Origin: Artemisia argyi
Lineage: Eukaryota; Streptophyta; Magnoliopsida; Asterales; Asteraceae
NCBI GenBank assembly: GCA_030686995.1
Contig: JARVZY010002410.1
Coordinates: 186,001 to 250,000, forward strand
Length of the DNA stretch: 64,000 nucleotides
Reading direction: 5' to 3'
Positions 55,931-64,000 of this stretch are shown here, in pieces; the first letter of the stretch is position 1; each line of letters begins with the position of its first letter. Under the pieces are notes generated by a model. It made no database searches and was not told the origin of the DNA. It saw only the letters and a list, made by a program, of their open reading frames with translations. A program made the translations under genes and the position numbers.

Positions 55931-56446
55931 GTCGGAGATGAAGGGTCAATGTTACTAATCGACATTTCTTTGAGGTTGAATGTTTTAATACGGTTGTGGA
56001 TATGAAATTCAAGAGTTTAGTGACCGTTTTAGTGAGGCGAGTACGGAATTACTTATAAACATGGCTTGTTTGAATCCGTTTGATTCATTTGCTCAATTCG
56101 ACACATCAAAGTTACTGAGGCTTAGTGAGTTGTACCCAAATGATTTGAGTAGCGTTGAAAGGGTGGAACTTGAAAGTCAACTCAATTTGTTTAATGCCAA
56201 TATAACAACAGATATGAGTTTTGAAGACTTGAATGATATTGCCGACCTTGCCATAATGACGGTGAAGAAAAGAAAACACGTTTCTTATCCCTTGGTGTAT
56301 CGGTTATTGAATTTGGCTTATTTTACCTGTTGCAACCGCAAGTGTAGAGAGATGTTTTTCTGCAATGAAGATTGTAAAGTCTGATTTGCGGAATCGAATT
56401 GGTGAAGACTTCCTAAACTCTTGTGTTATTTGTGCCGTAGAAAAAG
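55931..56446 (+). pseudogene. hAT transposase C-terminal fragment with dimerisation domain
   Basis: Frames in this stretch give M-A-C-L-N-P-F-D-S-F, L-S-E-L-Y-P-N-D, Y-P-L-V-Y-R-L-L-N-L-A and, after a frameshift near 56320, M-K-I-V-K-S-D-L-R-N-R-I-G-E-D-F-L-N. This is the hAT C-terminal dimerisation region of the TTF/zf-MYM type. It is cut at 56446 by a solo LTR and ends at 59749. Confidence 0.82.
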
Positions 56447-56488
56447 TGTCACAACTCACCATTTCAGGTCATTTCCCGAACTTTGGAA

Positions 56489-56645
56489 AACACTATTCAT
56501 CAAACACTATTCATCAAAACACTATTCATCAGTTTACTATTCATCATTTTTTGTGTCAGTTTGACATTCCGAGAAGCATTCAGAAATTTTACTATTCACT
56601 AAACACTATTTATTTCCGGAAAAGTTTTCACTATTCACTTGCATT
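56489..56645. repeat. CACTATTCATCA motif repeats near the solo LTR end
   Basis: About seven copies of (A)CTATTCA[TC][CT]A within 157 bp, close to the left LTR end. Confidence 0.7.
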
Positions 56646-59123
56646 ACTCATTTCATCGTAAATTTAGTTTACGGGTATTCAAATTCGCGTAACCGGATTG
56701 GTTTAGGTGCGAATTCATTTCATTAGTGTTAAGAACACTGCATACGGACTGGAGATAGTCTGCATATCATCATAACAGCATTTTCATGTTATACCACTCT
56801 CAGGATTTTCAAATTTCTATATTCAGTACATTTAACGTTTTTACGTATAAGTATTTATAGTAAACGTTAACACCCGGTTTATACACGACGAATATATCTA
56901 AATATTCCCACAATGGTCCCGACATATTTTTATATCCATTTTAATATCATAAAAGTTATAACATTCAGTTACCCAGTATTTTGGAAATTTATTTTATTTA
57001 TAACGTACGCGTATGAATATAACGACGGTTTTCGTAAAAACTAAACAATAATCACCCGATCACTCAGTAAATGTACCCAACATAATTTTAACATTTTTAT
57101 AACTTTATTTTGACAAGTTTAGTCATTATTTCATATTTCATATTTTTACGATGCCCGAATTTACGTTTCGCGACTTAACAGTTTACGGTTTGCGATTAAC
57201 GGAACCAAAACCGACTCCGTGAACTAGATTACCAAGCTTCCTACATACATTTCATTACCATGTGCAGCCCCTCATCCACATGTTACATGAAATTGATCTT
57301 TTAATTACAAGTATGCCATCAAAATCCTAGATAATATCTAAAAACACCAAATAATAAACACTTAACAATATTTTGGATCAAAATTGCTCATTCTCTCATC
57401 CCTTTCACTCAAACCACGACCCAACATCCATTTCATGATCAAGTGAAGGTTTTTCAAAAGTTAAAGCATCAAAGTTGTTCATTTCATGATTCTAGTTAAG
57501 AATCTTGCAACAAAAACACAAGAAACACAAGTTTTCCTCATCATCTAATCATCTCATTTTATCAAGTAAGTTATCAACTTTATTTTTACATGAATCATCT
57601 TATATTTACTTGTATTTCATGAGTTCCATGCTAAAAACCATGTACAACTAGCTATACCACCATTTATTTTGTCAAAAATGGAACATACAAACCCTAACTT
57701 TTTATTTATGAATCCCCTTGCTATAATAACTTGGTTAGGATCCCATGACACCCTAAGAAGGTGTATGGTAGGATTAGATTAGCTATGTGGTGATTACAAG
57801 AGGTTTGGTGATGGTAGAAATTAGTTTTAAACCTTGAAAACATGATTTGGAACCTATTTTAGACATGCTGTCCCGTTTTGTAAAAACCTGGAAAATCAGT
57901 AAACATCAAGGGAACTTTGGCAAAATTTTTAGAAAATACTTTCAAAAACGAATCCGTAGGCGAAAGAACGGATTAAAAAGAGTTTATAACGAAGAAGTTA
58001 TGATTTTTGCAAGATTGTTGACGAAAAGTATTTTCTGGAAAATTTGTTGCTGTTGGACGTTTTTCATTGGACAAAAAGAGACTTTAGACGTAACCCGGAG
58101 GAGCCGAGCTTTCCAAAATATATTACTACATACTAAGACGTAACCGTGGATATAAAGAACAAGTAAAACGGACAAGTAACGACAAAGATATTCACGTTTG
58201 AATATCGGCTAAAACCATTTTTATTTGACAGCTTTTAATAAAAATGGACACTAAAACTACGAAGTACTTTTATAAGCTAGAAATAATATTAAGTACCAAG
58301 CTTTATAACTAATGAAGTATTAGTTATTACAAGTATATTTTCATCATTTCAAGGCGATATTTCAAGAGTATTTCAACACTAACATGGAAACATACGATAT
58401 ATATATAAGTATATATATTGCAACTAGCTTATTTTATTTTCTAATAGCAATATTTTTCCAAATTCTTGGATTATATATTTTGATAACACAAGTGTTTTTC
58501 AAAGAGTAGAGTGGTATAGGAACATGTGCATGGACATTCATAACATCATTTCATGATCTAAAGTAGATCGTTCATCATTCATATTAGGTTGCGGCTAGTG
58601 TGCGTGCCTTGTTTTCAGCTCATTACATGTTCATGGTACCATCATATCAGGTGAGTCATAGCCCCACTTTTACTGGTTTAATTACTTTACAAACTCTTTG
58701 GGGGAGATACATGCTTAAATACTCGTGTTATACTTTTATACGATTTCAAATCCCATGGGGGAGAATACATTGCAGCAACTATTTTTGTACATGCCCAAGT
58801 ATTACAAATTCCATACATTGCTTAAGTTGCCTTACTACCACTTCATAACAAGTCCCCTTTCAATATCATGGACCGTTAATTTTAGTACTAAGCGAGAGTG
58901 AGTGAATAGATCTATTGAGGGTGACGCCTCCATTCGTGTTTGGGTTGCTCCAACGGGACGAATGCATTTCATGTCTTATCAAGTGAGTGTCTGGTAAACA
59001 CTCTGTTGGGGCATTACAAAGTCTAGCTTCGGGGTCATGAGCTTAAGAGACAATGTAGCATTTTTGACATTTATGTCGGTTCACTTTATACTTGTGGCTA
59101 TTGTACATACGAAAATTACTTAT

Positions 59124-59225
59124 GGAATTACGATACTTTTCCACTACTATTACTACTGAATTACGATGCCTTTGCATCAGCCTTACTACTGAATTACAAT
59201 GTTTTTGCATCAAACTTATTACATT
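59124..59225. repeat. Degenerate tandem repeat in the solo LTR
   Basis: Three units of about 40-45 bp built on TACTGAATTACGATGC and TTTGCATC. Confidence 0.65.
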
Positions 59226-59672
59226 TGGCAGTGGGTTGTAAACACACAGGTTACAAGTCTCTTATGGCGGGACTTGGAACTGAGTGGATTTACGATGCAT
59301 TTGCTGGGAAATCTTCATTTCAATGCATTACATTCTTTTTCACAAGACTCTATGAACTCACCAACCATTGTGTTGACACTTTAGCATGTATTTTCAGGTA
59401 TTAATCAATGGCACGCTACAGGAGGTTTTGGCAGGGCATGGCATGGTCATAGAAGACTCTGATTTAATCATTTGGGGACCGTTTTAAATTGTTTTAAGGG
59501 CCTACTTCCGCATTACTTTTAACGATGTAAATTCAACAATTTGATTTAACTATTTTATTTTAAATGATTCAAGTGCAAACCATTTTTGAACTAGTGTTGT
59601 GATATCAATTGTGTTACACCCCAGCTACATGTATGTTTCCGCTGGACCCGATTTTGGGGGTGTGACAAAAAG

Positions 59673-59749
59673 AAGCACTTTCAAATGTTAAAGATGAAGA
59701 TGTAATGAATCGGTTCCAAAATATGAGAGATCGTCGAGGAGATATGTAG
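59673..59749 (+). pseudogene. hAT transposase C-terminal end
   Basis: This continues in frame from 56446 (A-L-S-N-V-K-D-E-D-V-M-N-R-F-Q-N-M-R-D-R-R-G-D-M) to TAG at 59747-59749, completing the dimerisation-domain tail. Confidence 0.78.
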
Positions 59750-59853
59750 AAAATTGTTTGCGTAAGGTAAGATAGCTTTTATTGTTGTTATTTTATTTTA
59801 TTTTTCTAAAACAAGTTGTACGTCTCTTTTTAGATAAATATGAATATTCTGAT

Positions 59854-60125
59854 GCTTGCAGGTGTTACTCTAATAAATGGTTAGTATTTTGCAGTATATA
59901 AGCATGTTTTCGGCCTATTTTGCCCACTGAAAGCTGAAATTTGTTGCAGCTTTTTGATGATGTTCTGCTGTCTTTTGAAGAAGCTTAAATTTGTTGCTAA
60001 TTTTGGACTTTCAAAGGTGTTTTAAATTATTTCTCAAGAATATAAGATGTCAATGATGTTTTAGCATAACGACTTACATCAAGGTAATTTTTTTTACCCC
60101 TTGTAACTTTCTGGGTCCGCCACTG
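59854..60125 (+). repeat. Second copy of the hAT 3'-terminal repeat
   Basis: Matches 55729-55930 with an extra insertion of about 70 bp in the middle. Ends CTGGGTCCGCCACTGG. Confidence 0.75.
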
Positions 60126-60270
60126 GGTTAAGTTCTAAGTATGCTCGATAACTAACAGAAAAAAATTAATTCAAATGAAAATGGGTTGAATGAATCAAAC
60201 GGGTAAAATGTGGTGAAAAACATTGCTTCATATATAATGGGTTGAATGAATCAAATGAGTCACAAATTGT

Positions 60271-60446
60271 CAAAAGAGAAGTGATACAATCACATAAAAT
60301 TCCAACAAAAGAAATCTACAAAATGAGGTGTATTTAATAAACGTTCTCTCTCTTCTCTTGTACCAAGCCAATCAAATGCATACACATCCTTTTGTGGATT
60401 TCTTTTGCAGGAATTTTTTTGTGGTTGTATCACTTCTCTTGTCGAA
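60271..60446. mobile_element. Fold-back (MITE-like) element
   Basis: The left arm CAAAAGAGAAGTGATACAAT... (60271 to about 60340) is nearly the reverse complement of about 60376-60441 (...TTGTATCACTTCTCTTG). This gives a hairpin with arms of about 65 bp. No transposase is present. Confidence 0.6.
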
Positions 60447-61494
60447 AACGTAACGTTATAGTGTTAACAAGTTACCACAAGACTATCTAAAGTATATGTG
60501 AAAACCAACCATGGGGTCGCTAAGAGACGCATACGAGGCAATTCTAATGAACAACTTAACAACACCTCCTGCAACTCATGATCATGTGTTGAACACACAC
60601 TGATCACATCATTCATGACAACAATAAATTCAAGATAAGAGTACCTCCCATCAATATTCATGACAGCACACTATTCACATGAACATGGAAATCGCTTTAG
60701 TTCACACTCTTCAAAAGACACTCAACCTTACATGGTAGTGGCAACCATCCTTCTGAAAATCACCCAAACCTCCCAACCAACAAATAATATCACTCCACCT
60801 CACTCATACCTTTTTCATACCTCCCAACCCTTTTTTAGTGGCAACCATACCTTTTTCATACCTCCCAACGTTAGTAAACAATCAATGCCCCAACGTTCCA
60901 CTTTGACCCAAACCTCCGAAGTGAAATTGCCCGCTCAACCAAACCGCTGGGGTGGCGGCGGTGTTCCCTGGCGGTTTGGGCAAACCGTTGGCCATACTGG
61001 TGTGGTTGTCACCACTCACATTTTGAGCCAATAACGTATGCAAAAATGGATCAGGTGTCAGTGTTGCCAGTTATCAATGTTATGCAAGAAAAAAGTATCC
61101 TTTAGACCTGGATGGTTTATGCATGTTCATAAGAAAAATTGACAAAATATGATACTTTCAAAATTCAATAACTTGTAAAAATAATATTACAGAACTTGAA
61201 CCACTATAAGAAAATGATAACAAAGAAGAATTAAAGTGCTTCTTATTACATAATTACTGAAGAATACACAAGTTTAAAGAGCACAATTCATTACCACATA
61301 TGTATATATGGGTTTTCCCGGTTAATTAGAGTTAAGAAACTTGTGTCGCTCCTTAAATCCATTTGTTTATTAGTAAAACACCCCGGAAAAGAAAACCTGG
61401 CGGGCTGCTTCTATAAAAAGAGTAAGCACGCCGCTGCCTCTTTGAAAAACCCCAATCCCTAAACCCTGAAGCACGCGGTATATTTATTTCATTT
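60447..61494. other. Intergenic region downstream of the expansin gene
   Basis: I see no supported gene. A 124-codon frame (60660-61034) is low-complexity. A short direct repeat (TACCTTTTTCATACCTCCCA) occurs near 60808 and 60848. The expansin 3' UTR and poly(A) site should lie in its right part; AATAAA on the minus strand is at 61483-61488. Confidence 0.5.
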
Positions 61495-62803
61495 TTAGAA
61501 TTGTAAACGACTCGAGAAGGTTTGACCAAAACCCCAATTTGCAGGGACAATGTTTGTAAAGGTTTTGGTAACACCATCAGTGGTTGTGACCATGAACGAC
61601 AAAGATTGACCATCAAGATATGAATTTGATTGCCAGTTAGCTCCCCAATTCCTGGACATTGACAGCCATCCTGTTTTTGACCCCTTGATCTTCACGGATT
61701 GAACTGCTCCTGCCCCTCCAACATTGGTGATCAAAACAAGCTCAAAGTAGTCTCTTCCGTTTATTGTGAATCTAACTCCACCATGTTTCTTACATGGTAC
61801 TCTGAAATCAATCAAACCAAAAACATTAGTACTAAGAAAATGCCGATTAGTGTCATAAATTATTAATGAAAATCGTGTATGTGCCACAAACATTTTTGTA
61901 AGACTTAGTGGCACTTCATACTTTAAGCATGTGTGATAAATAAAAGGGAAAGAGGGATGACCTTTGATATATAACGGGGACGATTCCACCAGCATAAATG
62001 CCAATTTTCTCCCAAGCTGGCTGAGCCATATCGAAATGTTCAAGTGGCGGGTTGCACCAACCTCCCGCATCATTAGCTTGCGCGTAATTCGGTGGGCAAA
62101 AGTTTGTTGCGGTGATGGTCACAGAGACTCCTTTCCTGCACCACTTTGGGTTCGCCTTGTAATCACATATGATCTTATAGCACTGGCCGCAAGCAGCTCC
62201 ATCATTGAAAAGAGCAGTACTCAATGCAGCAGTTCTAGTACCGTAACCACTTGAGTATAAGTTACCATACCCACAAGCACCCCCTGCATTAAACACACTA
62301 AAATATAAGTAACAAGTCTGGACCATGTCTAGTGTACCCAACTACAAAAAAATGTTATGATGTCCCCAAAGGTAGACAATAAAAAAGGCATTTTTCGCAT
62401 TGGATAAGCTTGTACTACATTTATTCATGTTGCACTCAAGTGGCTTAACAATGTGTGCTAATGTCATGCAATATTTCATGGGCTTTGGTTTATCTATTTT
62501 TGAAAAAAAGCAAAAAATTGTATCGTCTTTTATAAACATGTCTAAAGATGCCCTTTATGAGTAGTAAAAGAGTATTTTTTGAACATCCTATGGTAATGAG
62601 ACCGAAAAATGCCACTACGCATATAAGTTATTTCAGCTACGAGAGAAAAAAAAAAAAAAAAAAAAAATACCCATTGTCCCCGAAGCATCACTGCCTCCAT
62701 AAAAGGTTGCATGAGCTTTTTTCCATCCCGAAGCTGTAAAAGCGTCCGCATAAACAAATAGAAAACAGATAGCGGATAGCAGAAGAATGTATATTTTCGC
62801 CAT
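61495..62803 (-). CDS. EXPA: Alpha-expansin, three exons
   Basis: Exons on the minus strand are 62803-62671, 62283-61962 and 61801-61495, joined by GT-AG introns of 387 and 160 bp to give 253 residues. A 21-residue signal peptide ends at V-Y-A-D-A. The GH45-like domain has G-G-A-C-G-Y-G-N, conserved cysteines, the alpha-expansin W-C-N-P-P insertion and the H-F-D motif. A CBM63-type domain with conserved tryptophans follows ([12 protein letters not shown]). Intron positions are those of plant EXPA genes and all hallmarks are intact. Expansins loosen cell walls at acidic pH without hydrolysis and are secreted. From memory it is closest to the EXPA11-type group. An in-frame upstream ATG at 62830 is possible but gives a poorer signal peptide. 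Confidence 0.95.
62646..62667. repeat. A22 homopolymer in expansin intron 1
   Basis: A run of A on the plus strand, three bases from the intron 1 donor GT at 62670-62669. On the sense strand it is a T-run directly after GTA. Confidence 0.9.
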
Positions 62804-62876
62804 TTTTGTTACACAAAGGATATGAAGCAATGTAGAATAAGAAGAGGAAGTTGGGTTAGAAGATTAGAGGAAGAGC

Positions 62877-62888
62877 TACTTAAATAAG
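62877..62888 (-). promoter_or_regulatory. Possible TATA box of the expansin gene
   Basis: CTTATTTAAG on the minus strand, about 80 bases before the chosen ATG. Position is plausible; the sequence is a weak TATA match. Confidence 0.4.
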
Positions 62889-63896
62889 GACCAACCCAAG
62901 AAGCCTCACATGTACATTTGCAAGTAGAGAATGCTAAGAGGGATTTAATTAATATTATTTTTTTAGAAAAATAAATAAAAATATCCCTGATTAGGGTGTA
63001 GAAATTCTGAATCTGATTCAATCATTCCCACGTTCTATCTAACTATTTGTCTATATGCCATTCACATGGCTGAAGAGCCGTGAATGGATCAAACCCACAA
63101 GCCTAATTTGCTTCTATCATGTTGCTAACATTAATATGAAAATTACTTCATTGATTTGACTTACAGTTTCATGAATATATTTCTATCTTTCCATGATGGC
63201 TTATGACTAATTTCACTAACTTTTTGTTAACATCTATGATATGCTAAATGGATAATTAGATACGTAGATGTAAAGCTTGCCGGCTATAGAAATATAGTAC
63301 GGAGAACTTCATTCGTATCAATATAAGTGTCCACTTTATTATTTTAGTTTGTCTTGGAATTGAATACACGTTCACTTCCAAGTTACAAAAACAATCAAAA
63401 CAATTTTACAATAAAAAGAAGACTTTTGATTGCTTAATTAACAACAGAATATGTGTACTTTCTCACATTTGTGTGTCACTGTCAAAGTGTACCCTTATCA
63501 TAAAAAGTGAGTAAATTCTACGACGGAAACACGTAAGAAGTAATTTCCTACAATCCGAGTTCCTCAAAAGTGAGAAGCACGTCAAGATTCTAGTAACAAA
63601 AGTGATGTTCTCATAGTATCGCTAAAAAAAGACACCGTTTCTAGTAAAAAATGAAAAACCTTTTTAAAAGTAATATAATATAGTGACAACAAAAATCGAG
63701 TCTTGATTAGTGTTGCACTTATATCTTCATAATTTACTTATGATAATTCATTCTAACACCGTATAACGTTTTTTTTATCACAAGAACGATTCTTTCGCTG
63801 CAACAAAAGATACAAAGATTGTGTACAATGACTCTTGACCCACATTGGTATAGTGAAAAGCCTTAAGTGACTGACTTCACAAGCATGAAGTACTTT
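62889..63896. other. Upstream region of the expansin gene
   Basis: AT-rich, with no gene or repeat that I can support. It should contain the expansin promoter. Confidence 0.4.
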
Positions 63897-64000
63897 TAAT
63901 CAAGGTTTTGAAACCAGGGTCGACCCGGCCGGTCGAACCGGTTGGACCGGAACCCGGTCAAAAAACGGGTCAAAACAACCCGGGTTTCTAAAACCGGGTC
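63897..64000. repeat. CCGG-rich dispersed repeat, cut by the window end
   Basis: A locally GC-rich stretch with GGTCGACCCGGCCGGTCGAA, GGTTGGACCGG and repeated AACCCGGT/ACCGGGT. Its composition is unlike the surrounding AT-rich DNA, and it resembles a common plant interspersed repeat. Its extent and class are unknown. Confidence 0.4.

Larger units (their letters stand above)
56447..59667. mobile_element. Gypsy-type solo LTR inserted in the hAT transposase
   Basis: This 3,221-bp segment begins TGTCACAACTC and ends GGGGTGTGACA, with perfect AAAAG duplications at 56442-56446 and 59668-59672. Removing it rejoins the hAT frame. There is no coding region, primer site or polypurine tract. The TGTCACA/TGTGACA ends suggest a chromovirus (Tekay-like) LTR. 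Orientation is unresolved. Confidence 0.82.

Noticed and set aside
60660..61034. 124-codon ORF with a Gly-rich end
   Set aside because: Low complexity, no domain, no upstream signals, and contains a short direct repeat.

Overview
The window is eukaryotic plant DNA, almost certainly a eudicot nuclear chromosome and probably Asteraceae. The Asteraceae guess rests on remembered resemblance of the retroelement ORFs and is moderate. About 95% of it is LTR retrotransposons nested up to four levels deep. One ordinary host gene, a three-exon alpha-expansin on the minus strand (61495-62803), lies near the right edge. There are no rRNA genes, CRISPR arrays or bacterial operons.

Nesting, each level fixed by TG...CA termini and 5-bp target duplications (TSDs). 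Level 0 is a decayed Ty1/Copia element (2180-2897 and 53477-~55258), also hit at its left by a partial LTR (1-2179). Level 1, inserted into level 0 with TSD AAAAC, is a Ty3/Gypsy element (2898-53471) with 1.42-kb LTRs. It carries only gag and a degenerate protease and is about 7.5 kb once its inserts are removed. Level 2, inside level 1, has two members: an Athila-type solo LTR (6807-10994, TSD GGAGG) and a SIRE/Maximus-like Copia element (11169-50016, TSD GATAA/TATAA). Level 3, inside that Copia, also has two: a minus-strand Athila element with 3.55-kb LTRs in its gag (13664-27779, TSD ATAAG), and a minus-strand SIRE-like Copia in its 3' LTR (37735-49938, TSD AATAG). To the right of level 0 come two long TA microsatellites around a small inverted-repeat element, a broken hAT transposase carrying a 3.2-kb solo LTR (56447-59667, TSD AAAAG), a fold-back element and the expansin.

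All polyproteins are broken by single-base frameshifts and stops, mostly explicable as C-to-T or G-to-A changes. The level-2 Copia is the most elaborate element. Beyond pol it has two PPT-like sequences, an antisense 150-residue ORF, a 566-bp interval with a TATA box facing each way, and a 961-codon additional ORF split by one stop.

The most notable unexplained structure is a set of about 100-nt repeats, each holding three short hairpins whose stems change sequence but keep pairing. Four copies lie in the 3' region of the Athila element (17283-17690) and two plus a partial one lie in the 3' region of the Copia element (36801-37080), although these belong to different superfamilies. Wobble pairs in the Athila copies are G-U only in the element-sense strand, pointing to a conserved RNA structure. 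A second theme is that elements carry their own reiterated short palindrome: TGACGGCGTCA in the level-1 LTR, AGTACT(GCT) throughout the level-2 Copia, TTACGCGTAA in the level-3 Copia leader and AAGCTTAT-like sequence in Athila LTRs. Both themes are inferences from reading the bases and need comparative tests.
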